A stretch of DNA of 64,000 nucleotides, from contig WEDG01002835.1 in assembly GCA_017591395.1 (NCBI GenBank), positions 32,815 through 96,814 of the forward strand. Direction: 5' to 3'. The notes under the pieces are model-generated. The model had not been told where the DNA came from. It searched no databases and was given only the letters and a program-made list of their open reading frames with translations. Source of the stretch: Schistocephalus solidus. Taxonomy: Eukaryota > Platyhelminthes > Cestoda > Diphyllobothriidea > Diphyllobothriidae. Shown here one piece after another: positions 47,201 to 56,036 of this stretch; the first letter of the stretch is position 1, and the number at the start of each line of letters is the position of its first letter. The position numbers and the translations under genes are program-made.

Positions 47201-49166
47201 ACTGCAGTAGATGCAGTGCAAATCTACTATCACTGAAAACTAATTTGCGAAACAGGCACCGTTCCTACATCACCATTATGTGGAGCAGATGGTGGACATC
47301 GTCAGACTACGACGGTTAAACTGACGTGTGTGTAAGGATGTAGGAGGTACATGTTAGGGGTAGTACCCCACAGGTAGCATTTGGTCACTCCATTTGTCTC
47401 GTATAGGTGGTGAATGCTCCTGTGGCCACCTCCAGCTGGTACCCAAATCTAACCTGTGGCTCCGGGAAGCTGGGTTCTTCCCAGCGGCCACACACCGGGC
47501 AACCGTCACGACCAGCGGGCTAAACCAGGTGAGGGTCTCCGGTGTTTTGTGTGCCTCCACACCCTGTATGTCTGACTCCCCCGCGCCATATTCTCCGGGC
47601 TGCTCGGGTGAGTCCGCTCACACTATCAGCCTGGAATGTTTGTTCTTTTTCAGACAATCAGAGGAGCGACCGGCCGGAACGGAGGACGGCGCTAGTCGCT
47701 AGGGAGCTGGCACGCTACAAGGTGGTCATTACTGCTCTCAGCGAGACCCGATTCTCTGAGCAGGATCAGCTGGAGGAGGTAGGTGCCGGCTTCATCTTCT
47801 TTTGGGGCGGCCAGCCAAGGTAGAGCAACGCGACGCTTGTGTTGCCTTTGCCATCCGGAACGACATCGTCGGACGTCTGCCCTGTCTGCCGCAGGGAATT
47901 AATGATCGACTGACGACCCTAAATGCAGACTTTATTTTTAAGCACGGTTTGTTTGGAAATCATTAAGATTCGACTTACGTTAGTGACCAACGTCTATTAC
48001 ACGTTGAGAGTAAAACTGTGGATGACCCACACGTCGGTAATTATTTTAAAAAGATTGACTTTTAGTATCCCGGTTTTAGGAAAGCTGACGACGAAAAAAC
48101 CTGCGAAATTACGAAACAGTCCAACTGTTTTTAGTCAAAAGAGAAACAAGGTTCGGGAATCTTTTTCGTTGCGTTAATCGTACAATGGAGACCGTATGTG
48201 TGGCTACCAACCTCAAAGCAACAAAGAAATCGAAGTGGAAAGGTACGCCCTACTAAATATGGCCGCTGTATGGGTGCACGCAGTCGATGCGTGTGCGCAA
48301 AGTGTGGAATTTGAACCGTTGACACCATTCATATTGAACTGCTGCCCAAAGGCTTTGACGACACTGCAGCAAACAACTTCTATGGGAAGTGTTATCAGGA
48401 GTGCAATAGCCGACAATACAGTAGTGTGAAAGCGATAATAAATAAACTGGGGAGCCAAAAAAGGCTATATGCAGTATGTTTCGATTGAAAAGCATTTGAC
48501 AATTTCGTGAACGGACACCCAGAAAATGACTAATCCTCATACGAAGAACGGTATAGAAGTTCTACGTATTTATCAATGACTGACACAATATAGCGCCAAT
48601 TTATGCTATGTACACGAATTGTGGGGATAAATTCCTCTGGATAAGCCGATAAAGCAACTTACGTACGGTAAATGTAATCTTGAAGGGAATTCGATTCGAC
48701 CACCGATAAGGAGCTATTGAAATTTCGTGCATCACTTTCAACGCCAATGAATTTCCAATTATTTTTTCGAGCCCCCAAAAGCGGGTAGATACACGATGAC
48801 CCAACGCCGATATCCAGAATCAATGGAGGAGGGGTCATGCTGCTCATATCTTCATCGAAGTAGTTGGAAAAAAAGTTAGTTACTTTCCAAAATATCTTCT
48901 ATCCATAAAATGTAATTCAGCCTTAATGGAATAGTAGGAACTAAACGGTCCAGAGGAAATTCGACATCTAAATTGAAGTCTTCAAGTAGCAGTGCTCGAG
49001 AAAGTGCTGCTAGATGTTTCGGCTGCTTGAAGTCCAAAGTTACTTTGCCATTGTCGTCAGTAATTGCAACATCTCTGAAAAAGCCGTATTTCAAATACAG
49101 ATCTCTGAATGACGGTTTCCTGAATTTATACTGGTTTCTTATATGCATGTACAAATTCAGGGCCAT
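40537..49166 (-). CDS. METTL16: METTL16-like U6 snRNA/mRNA m6A methyltransferase
   Basis: SAM-dependent N6-adenosine methyltransferase. In animals METTL16 modifies U6 snRNA and hairpins of SAM synthetase mRNA. Six exons on the minus strand: 49166-48884, 48849-48667, 45892-45601, 44975-44816, about 44561-44357, and 41208-40537. The start MALNLYMHIRNQYKF mirrors the vertebrate MALSKSMHARNRYK. Then come RLVPTIPLRLNYI, the SAM-binding LDIGVGSSCIYPLLG, the catalytic MANPPFFSD, and MLGKKRS with CQGRVMRWGVAW. A C-terminal region contains EDTWTHSRRRRREALRRQ and ends in a conserved-looking LIVKIECLDGK...FYLKNKLK, matching the vertebrate-conserved region. Length is about 600 residues, near the human 562. 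The join between exons 4 and 5 is one base out with the splice sites I can see, so a small exon or another donor is probably missing there. Confidence 0.9.
41209..44356 (-). other. METTL16 intron 5 with a dispersed repeat
   Basis: About 3.1 kb, AT-rich, with poly-A/T runs near 41,920-42,040. It holds a minus-oriented dispersed repeat at 43,265-43,565. No other gene is seen. Confidence 0.75.
43265..43565 (-). repeat. Dispersed repeat, copy 3 (inverted)
   Basis: Reverse complement of the family at 18,187-18,575 and 46,915-47,330: TTGCACTGCATCTACCGC and CCCCATGTTCGGCATTTGTT are the inverted landmark motifs. Confidence 0.75.
44357..44561 (-). CDS. METTL16: METTL16 exon 5 (boundaries tentative)
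   Basis: Encodes AFAIIEQLGSQAFRARTSG, then VTVVQIAHLLWNSRIELLP. This fits the start of the vertebrate-conserved region in position and general pattern. The donor AGA/GTACAA (phase 0) fits exon 6. The acceptor near 44,562 (AAATAG) gives the wrong entry phase for exon 4, so the 5' edge is uncertain. Confidence 0.55.
44816..44975 (-). CDS. METTL16: METTL16 exon 4: LGKK / CQGR segment
   Basis: Acceptor CTCTCTTTTAG, entry phase 2, so that GG+A gives Gly. It encodes FTLMLGKKRSVPLFRKK and CQGRVMRWGVAWTF, the end of the methyltransferase domain. I place the donor at CCG/GTACGA, but this does not match the next exon's phase. Confidence 0.82.
44976..45600 (-). other. METTL16 intron 3
   Basis: About 625 bp between GTAAGT and CTCTCTTTTAG. 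No other feature is seen. Confidence 0.8.
45601..45892 (-). CDS. METTL16: METTL16 exon 3: catalytic NPPF motif
   Basis: Acceptor ATTATTTTTTAG, phase 1. It encodes LRVHDPLVSPLHQ, then VVMANPPFFSD with the catalytic NPPF, a variable Ser/Arg-rich loop, and GEVGFATRLAEDSL. The donor is GG/GTAAGT, phase 2. Confidence 0.9.
46915..47330 (+). repeat. Dispersed ~400-bp repeat, copy 2
   Basis: Plus-orientation copy of the family at 18,187-18,575; it shares TTTGCCCCCTAAACGGG, CCCATAACAAATGCCGAA and GTAGATGCAGTGCAAAT. Internal indels and GC-rich insertions distinguish it from copy 1. Confidence 0.75.
47375..47925 (+). mobile_element. RTE-type LINE fragment: endonuclease N-terminus
   Basis: After a GC-rich leader, the frame at 47,630-47,820 reads WNVCSF...RPERRTALVARELARY, then ALSETRFSEQDQLEE and GAGFIFFWGG. 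A frame shift later it reads VAFAIRNDIVGRLPCLPQGI. This is the start of the apurinic-type endonuclease of RTE-like LINEs, often annotated as 'craniofacial development protein 2-like' in animals. It stops abruptly at about 47,925 with no RT, so it is truncated at the 3' side, which is unusual for LINE insertions. Confidence 0.8.
48667..48849 (-). CDS. METTL16: METTL16 exon 2: SAM-binding motif
   Basis: Encodes LILDIGVGSSCIYPLLGA, the SAM-binding glycine loop, and the beginning of the Rossmann fold (FIGVESDARNF). The donor C/GTACGT (phase 1) fits exon 3. A second GTAAGT four bases later would not keep phase. Confidence 0.88.
48850..48883 (-). other. 34-nt mini-intron
   Basis: GTAACT...GAAG, 34 nt, with a T-run in the middle. 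Removing it joins exon 1 to exon 2 in frame and restores the vertebrate-like order. Introns of about 30-40 nt near the 5' end are usual in flatworm genes. Confidence 0.8.
48884..49166 (-). CDS. METTL16: METTL16 exon 1
   Basis: Start codon at 49,166 chosen because MALNLYMHIRNQ aligns with the vertebrate N-terminus; the frame is open for 39 more codons upstream, but these look unlike protein. It encodes the RNA-binding N-terminal module through LRLNYILWIEDILE. The donor is GTAACT, phase 1. Confidence 0.88.
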
Positions 49167-49393
49167 GACAAACCCTAGAAACGTGACAGTCGTGGGATTG
49201 ACTAAAATTCGCAGTGGGTAGCTATACGAAAATGAAAAGAAACCCAACCACAAAAACCAAAGATCTGGAAAGTATGAAGGCAATTAAAACAAGCAAATAA
49301 TCTAATAAAAAATAAGTGTTAAGTTGAAAAGAAAAATAAGATTATCAAACATAACAGTTATTGTAGAGGAAACATTTTTGAGCTCGAAGCACT

Positions 49394-50080
49394 GCTGACT
49401 TCTGTGACTTAGTAGTCAGCTAGGCTGGCCTTCGGTGTCTTCCTGTGCTCAAGCCCGCGACAAATGCACTACTTAGTTCGCCCTATTCATAAGCAAGCAA
49501 TTGGCAAATCCTTGTAGTTATAACTTTTACTTTCCTTCCACCTGGTCAGTCTGGGAACTGTTCTTACCTTTAATTCGCAGCCCAGTGTATCCCCCTGCTA
49601 CGTAAGGCCATCAGTCTTCATATTGCTTCATTTCCTGGACGCCTACTTCGATCGCAGTGGCAGGACTATTAAGGCACCTGCACTTGAATCACCACGCACT
49701 GAACCATGTGTTATTTTAACGTTCATGAGGCAGTCTGGATAGAATGCGCCGGCATGAGCAAGTGCATAAGGCTAAAATGTGAGGACATGCTTCAATGTGC
49801 ATTGCAAAGTCGCAAATTCACGGCCGCAAATGACTCATGATTATTTTTGCCGTAAAAATGGCAGGTAATCTATTAGATACACTAGGCAGCGAAGTAAATG
49901 TAATAACATACCCGCACGCACTAGGTGGAAGGAAAGAGTAAGTAATAACAATAAGGATTTGCCACTTGCTTACTTATTTATAGGGCGAAGTAAGTGCTGC
50001 ATTTGTTGCGGGCTTCAACACGTTCAGCTCAGGAAGATACACAGAAGGGCTGTCTACTTGATTTCTTAGTCACAGAAGTC
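49394..50080. repeat. Foldback repeat 1 (arms 49,394-49,608 and 49,863-50,080)
   Basis: The right arm is the reverse complement of the left arm with moderate divergence. The left arm has AAGCCCGCGACAAATGCACT and GCAAGCAATTGGCAAAT; the right arm has the same blocks inverted (GGCGAAGTAAGTGCTGCATT). Arms are about 215 bp, the spacer about 255 bp. No transposase frame is seen inside, so it resembles a foldback or MITE-like element. It begins only about 230 bp upstream of the METTL16 start codon. Confidence 0.75.
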
Positions 50081-50430
50081 AGTAGTGCCATTTGTTTTAG
50101 GTTTGAGCACGTTGACCTGAGGAAACCACGCAGGCGTTCCCAGCTGATGGCACCCAAGAAGTTCCCAATCAATAACCCTTCTTCTTTATTAATAAGGAGA
50201 ACTCAATATTGCATTGGTCGCTGGTTTGGGCACGTTGATCTCAGGAGGACACACAACAGGCCTTTCTAGCTGATTCCGAAGTCCCAGAAGTCAGCAGTGC
50301 CATTTATTTATTATTTATTTATTGCCAATTTACAGGCAAAGTCGCGGGCTTGAGCAAGTTGAGCTGAGGAAGGCACACAGGTCTGTTCAGCTGAAAAATC
50401 AGTTACAGAAGTCCACAGGGCTCTTTGCTA
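49999..50430 (+). repeat. Four tandem-like copies of a ~100-bp motif
   Basis: Blocks at 49,999-50,095, 50,104-50,160, 50,211-50,307 and 50,334-50,428 share GGGCTTGAGCACGTTGAGCT, AGGAAGACACACAGG, and CAGCTGA...AAGTCACAGAAGTCA. Inverted copies occur at 49,394-49,455, 52,141-52,210 and 58,913-58,995. Confidence 0.65.
50300..50338 (-). mobile_element. LINE 3'-tail relic
   Basis: The minus strand reads TTTGCCTGTAAATTGGCAAT followed by AAATAAATAATAAATAAA. The same tail ends the LINE-A copy at 58,850-58,900 on the plus strand. Confidence 0.6.
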
Positions 50431-52217
50431 GGCCTGAATGCATATGATATTTTGCTTTTCCAATCCCTTTTAATTATTGCAGCTTTCCTAGATGGTGTTT
50501 CGTGAGTCATGACATCACTAGGTTTGGTTCAAATGAAAAATAGTTATGTAATGAGTAATTCTTTTTAGTAAAATAAAAAGGAATTATGTGGGGGAACGTT
50601 ATTCGTTAAATATCGTATAGTAGGACCGTAAGATAGAAGTCCTCGAATTTAGCATTGTGGGCTTTCTTGCGGATTCACACAGGCACACGTGTTCAAGCCC
50701 GCGACAAAATGCACTACTAAGTTAGCCCTATTCATAAGCAAGCAATTGGCAAAAATAATATTTATTTATTTTACTTTCCTTACACCTGGTCAGCGCGGGT
50801 ACTGTTATTAAATTTAATTCGCTGCCCAGTGTATCATCCTGGTACATAAGGCCATAGGTCATTTAATTGCTTCAATTTCCTGGCCGCCTACTTCAATCGC
50901 AGCAGCAGGACTATTGAAGCACCTGCACTTGATTCCCCGTTCCACACAAAGACCCTTTAGTACCTGTCCTGTGCACGTGAAATCTGCTCCCCAACTTACG
51001 CAATCGTGGTCGGCTGTGCACGCAAGGCTCCTGGATAACTGAAAAGCCTCTGAGAAGTCGTCCGGTGAAAATGACTATCTCCGTGTGTAGTGCTAGCATT
51101 GAACTTGCGCATATGGACTCGGGCGTGCCCAGTTGGCAATCGGAGGACAGAGCCATGCTTGTTGAAGCCTGTCCATTTGTTAACGCATGTGGTGCCTGAG
51201 GCGGAAATATTATCGTTATTAGAAGCTGATTATTTAAATGTTTATTATGTCAGAACAAATTTCATGAAATTTGTATCGAAAGCCCACCAATCTGTGATAG
51301 GTGGTTATGCACTGTTTGCACCACCCTGGCCGGTAAGTCTGAGCAAGGCTGTGCTGTGAGTACGTATCATGATCTCATTTTATTTAGGTTTTTAAGCTTA
51401 AACTTTTATTTAGCTTTCTAATCTTCTTCGTATGGCTGAGATATTTGGTATGAGAGTGATGGTATTTTTTTTCGGATTGTATTATGCCTTGTAACTTAAC
51501 GTAACCCGTGAGTATGTTATCGGCTGCAGCCCTTGTCACACCATTCCAGCAAATGCATAGCACGGCATCGCAGTTACCTGACCTAGGTGAGCCACCCACA
51601 AGGAGTTCGATAGATATGCAAGTACAGGTAAGGATACACATTGATATTTTTATTGCATTACGAGATGTAGGGTACGCAGTCGATGTAAGAGATGAGGGAA
51701 GGAAGAAGGGTCCAATGAGAAACATGTTAGTTTAATACTGTCAACCGTGCAACTAAAACTATGTGTGTTAGCTAACAACATCGGAGATCACACCAAGGAC
51801 GAAAGCTATTTCACCCAGGCAGAAAGATATAGTATTGGCGTTCAGTAGATGCATTTGTCTGGTTATGTGTGCCCGTGTGAATCCGCAAGAACGTCTTTAT
51901 TCCTTAATTCAAGTTCTTCTATCTAACAGTTCCAACAGATGCTATTTAATGAATAATGTTTCCCTATATAATTCCATTTAATCTTACTTAAAAGAATTAC
52001 TCCTTACATAACATTTTTCATTTGTACCCAATCTAGACATTTCGCGACTCATGAAACATCATCTAGGAAAACTGCACTAATTTAAAGGGACTGGAAAAGC
52101 AAAACATCATACGCCTTCCGGTCTAGCAAAGAGCCCTATGGACCTGTGTGGCTGAGAATTCATCTGAACAGGTCTGTGTGTCTTCCTCAGCTCAACGTGC
52201 TCAGGTCTGCGACAAAT
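50334..52217. repeat. Foldback repeat 2 (arms 50,334-50,697 and 51,862-52,217)
   Basis: The arms are about 360 bp and clearly reverse complementary. Landmarks are GGGCTCTTTGCTAG, ATTTTGCTTTTCCAATCCC, AAATGAAAAATAGTTATGTA and GCGGATTCACACAGGCAC in the left arm, each found inverted in the right arm. The 1.16-kb interior holds short open frames without recognised domains and a direct copy (50,693-50,936) of the 49,450-49,694 block. Confidence 0.75.
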
Positions 52218-52391
52218 TGCGACTTGGACCCTCGATCTTTGCTGCTTTCTGAAACTCACGCCGGCTGTGTGCTCCCTGCATCTGCTCTCAATCGCGGAAG
52301 GGACTCAAACCAAAGGCTGAGTCCTTATATTTTCATATTCTTATTGTTGAAAACTCAGCTGACTCTTTGTTAATTTTGTGGCAATCATAAC

Positions 52392-53670
52392 ATGCAAAAC
52401 TCAAGTTCCATAAGTTTATTGTCTCAAAAAATTGGTCCACGACCAAGCTGCTTGGGACCGTCTATCGGCGCCTCTACCCACTCGGCCATAATGGCAGGGG
52501 ATCTTGTCAAGCAAGTTAATGGCCAAGCAGAAAACAATTTTAATTATCGTTATTCTGCTATTTGTTCACCTCCCGCTAAATGGGGTAAAAGTTCAGTAAG
52601 CTTAACTAATGTAGCTTACGAAGACGAAACATGTATGGGGTGTTTCAGCCTCCAGTAGAAATTCTCAGGGATGGAGCAGGAAATAAGGAATCTAAGACAA
52701 AAAATAGATAACTTTAAAAAATCTTTATCTTGCCCAACTGCTAAAAAAGCTCCTGTACGTAATAAACCTACCACAAAGCAAAATTCGTATTCATTTATAG
52801 CTTCTTCAAGCTTACATAAAAGTCACATTAAACATATCGCGACTGCTGGACCCGGCAAACCAGAGGAATTTTCGCTACTTCCGAAGGGAGCCCCATCTAG
52901 TCCTTGCGCCACTCCACCGGTACTTAGTTCGGGTAGCATCAGCACTAATCTGGCTTTACCGCCCACCGCTACATCACTGGTAGACGTTGCACCAACATGC
53001 GATGTTGAAGAGGTTGGCGAGTTTGTAAAGCCAAAGAAGAAAAGGTCTAAGAAGAACAAGTCGTGCAGAGACTTGGCTCCAGCCTGCCCAACATCCGGCT
53101 CATCTATCAGGCAAAGTGAGCTGGTTACCAGTACTCACTCAGCTGAAATATCTGAGTTACAAACGGGCCCTAGATTGAGTCGAAAAACAGAATGTAGTCA
53201 TTAAAGGTGTCCCGGAGTCAGCTTCAATTATTCCAAAGGAGCGAGTTAAACATGACTTGGAGCTCCTTAAATTGTATGCAAAAACGCTGCTGACGGACGG
53301 TGAGTCCATTCATATTCTCAAGGCATATAAAATAGGGAAGGCTCTGTCTAAACCCAATTCAAATCCCCGACCAAGACCTCTTAAAATCATCTTGGAAAAC
53401 GAAGCGCAGGCACAGCTCCTGCTACAGAGAAAAATCAACCCTGCGGGGTCCGCATTCTGAAGTGTTTTTCAACCGGAATATGGGTTGAAAGAGCGAATGA
53501 AAAATGCGACAGCTAATAATAGAACTGAAAACACGAAAGACCAATGGCGACGCAAATCTCAAAATAAGGGATTGACAGATAGGTCAAGTGAAAAAAGCAT
53601 TTCTCTGGCCGAAGGCAGTCACCCTGACAGCCTAACTGTCCCGTTTCAGAAAACCAAAAACGTGCCCGCT
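52392..53670 (+). pseudogene. LINE-A copy 1 ORF1 (nucleic-acid-binding), frameshifted
   Basis: ATG at 52,392. The early part is short and reaches a stop at 52,657. The main piece (52,671-53,204) starts with a likely coiled coil (MEQEIRNLRQKIDNFKKSL), followed by a Ser/Pro-rich linker and a basic KPKKKRSKKNKS patch. A frameshift near 53,190 moves to VVIKGVPES and KHDLELLKLYAKTLL, which looks like the RRM-like part of LINE ORF1 proteins. A stop lies at 53,458-53,460, and a shifted basic tail runs to 53,673. Confidence 0.75.
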
Positions 53671-54620
53671 TAAACTAATCGTCCTCAATGCCAGATCTCT
53701 GCTTAATAAGATGCCTTTGCTCCAGACTCTGGTTTTTATCCACAGCCCTGACATTGTAATAGTTACAGAGACATGGGCAACACCCTGTGTATCCGACTCG
53801 GAACTCTCTATTCTAGGCTACGCTTACATTCGGAATGATGGACACGAGGGCCGCGGTGGAGGAAGCTGTATCTATGTTAGGCAACCACTTTTTTTTCCAT
53901 TGGACTATCGCCAATTTACCGCGGTAGAGGAGAGCTGTTGGCTCCGAGTAGATCTAAAAGATAACTACTCTTTACTCGTTGGTAGTGTCTATCGCCCACC
54001 CAATGCCAGCGAGGATTACGATCTTTGTCTCTCGCTGGCATTTCACGCTGCAGCTGACTTAAATCTGAAGTACTGCTTGATATCAGGTGACTTCAATCTT
54101 CCTGAAGTTCACTGGTTTCCAACTTCCGGTCCTGCAAAGTTCGAAGACCTACTTGAGGCCATAGATATAGGCATGTGGGACCAGGTAGTTGATTTTCCCA
54201 CCCGAGGATCAAACATACTTGATCTTATTTTTTGTAGAGGTTGTCAGCCATCGTCAGTGTCACCCTTAGATCCACTTGGGAATTCTGATCATACTATAAT
54301 TCTTTCTACACTAGAACTAGAGGCTGCCGAAAAATTTTTCCAAAAATATAGCTTTTTCCGTGATTTCAGATCAGCAAATATGAGGGAATTGCTAACACAC
54401 CTAAATTCCCACGACTGGACTAACTTCTTTGTATGTTCGGATGTTAATGTTTGTACTGATAATTTTTACAAATGTATATGTCCACTCATTTCTCGTTTTA
54501 TTCCCCGTAAGAAAATAATTAATGTCAAGGATGAAGTCTACCTCCCTTTATCATTCCGCCGTAGACTGCGTAGACTCTCCCGTCGTTTTTCATCTACAAA
54601 AACGACACCTCCATCCTGCC
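53670..54620 (+). pseudogene. LINE-A copy 1 ORF2: APE-type endonuclease
   Basis: Opens at LIVLNARSLLNK near 53,675. It keeps the endonuclease landmarks: VTETW (Mg-binding Glu), GGGSCIYVR, VYRPPN, SGDFNLP and NSDH. The frame is open to 54,625 and then must shift to continue into the RT at 54,622. Confidence 0.85.
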
Positions 54621-54621
54621 C

Positions 54622-56036
54622 TTGATCCAGAAAATCTTTGAAGAGGCTAAGAGGCTGTCTGACGAAAAACGACAAGCCGATGAGGTAACCTTTGCCAAAA
54701 ACCCTTCGTTAAATGTTGCGAATTTCTTTTCACGTACAGTAAAAGCGCAGAGAAAAACGCAGCACCCCGTACTTCGAGACGCCTTAGGAAACCCAATAGC
54801 TGACGCTAAGTTGACAGCTGATAGCTTCAATGCTTTCTTGTCTAGAAAGTTTAATGAACATATTGTCGTTCCCTTTCCTAACATCCGGGTTTGGACCGGT
54901 AACGTCCTCGAAACCATAACTTTTACTCTCTGGGACGTGACCGTAGCCATTCCGCGTTTTCGTCAATCATACAGTCCAGGACCAGATGGCGTCCCGGTCA
55001 GCGTTTTAAAGGTGGATGCAAACGATATATTTCCGTCCCTTCAGTATAAGATATTTAATCTTGCTCTTGAAAGTGAAACTTTTCCTATTTTATGGAAGGA
55101 ATCGCACATACTGCCTATTCCGAAACACGGCCGACCTACGTCATTTGACGACTTAAGGCCAATAAATACACTACCAGCATTCTCGAAGATCTTCGAGACC
55201 TTGATCAAAGACAAGATGATGTGTCACCTAACAGAGAATAACCTACGTAATGCGGCTCAGCATGGTTTTCTCTAAAAAAGGTCTTGTGACACTTGCCAGC
55301 TCTCTTTCTTCGATCATGTGCTACAATCTAGAGACAGTGGTTTTGCAATTTACAACGTTTACTTCGATTTTACTTAGGCTTTTGATCGTCTTGACCATGA
55401 TCTCTTACTGCTGAAACTTGCCTCCTTCGGCATAGGTAACAAGCTTCTGAACTTAATATTTTCCTATTTGAATGCTCGCGGACAACGGGTTAAAATTTCT
55501 GATGTTATCTCCAACCCCACGCATGTGAGGAGCGGAGTTATTCAGGGCAGCGTGCTCGGCCCGCTTCTATTTTGCCTCTTTGTCAACGATGTTCCTGATT
55601 GTTTTCAGTATGTTAGGTCCTTTCTGTATGCTGACCATTTAAAATTTGCCTATCGATATAAACCGATTGATCGCAACATCGTGCTTGAGCTCTTAAAAAC
55701 GGATCTTCAGGCCTTCGCTCAGTGGTGTCGCACATGGCGCCTCTCACTTTCTTGGCAAAAGTGCTCCGTTAACGTGCCCGGAGTTATAATGGATCTGGGC
55801 ATATCATGCTCTAGTAGTCTTAATCTGTCAGAGCACTGCGCCCTGATTGTCTCGAAAGCACGCCAAACTACTGGGTTTATTCTCAGAAATTTTAAAACCA
55901 TCAAAATTAGAATCAGCCTCTATAAAATGTATGTCATGCCTAGTATGGAATACTGCTCGTTTCTATTTAGTCTTCTGCACGCTAGTGAACGAAAGAAGAT
56001 AGAATCAGTCCAGCACTTCTTTACAAAAAGAGGGTC
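54622..56036 (+). pseudogene. LINE-A copy 1 ORF2: reverse transcriptase, damaged
   Basis: SPGPDGVPVSVLK (near 54,980) and LRPINTLPAFSKIFE open the RT. A stop and frameshift fall at 55,273-55,380. IQGSVLGPLLFCLFVND follows, then the catalytic box, which reads YADH where YADD is expected. About 66 bp present in copy 2 are missing near 55,775. The sequence is cut at 56,036 by LINE-B. Confidence 0.85.

Larger units (their letters stand above)
45893..48666 (-). other. METTL16 intron 2 with repeat insertions
   Basis: About 2.8 kb. It holds a dispersed repeat (46,915-47,330) and an RTE-like endonuclease fragment (47,375-47,925), both on the strand opposite to METTL16. I recognise nothing else. Confidence 0.8.
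52217..56036 (+). mobile_element. LINE-A copy 1, 5' part (CR1/Jockey-like non-LTR retrotransposon)
   Basis: 5' UTR from about 52,217, then ORF1 (52,392-53,670) and ORF2 (53,670-56,036), both broken by frameshifts. It aligns along its length with the second copy at 59,210-63,880. At 56,036 it is cut by LINE-B and resumes at about 58,146. The clade assignment rests on RT motifs, the ORF1+ORF2 layout and the AATAAA-type tail, not on a tree. Confidence 0.88.

Noticed and set aside
51090..51735. Transposase inside foldback repeat 2
   Set aside because: The short open frames have no recognisable catalytic motif or domain.
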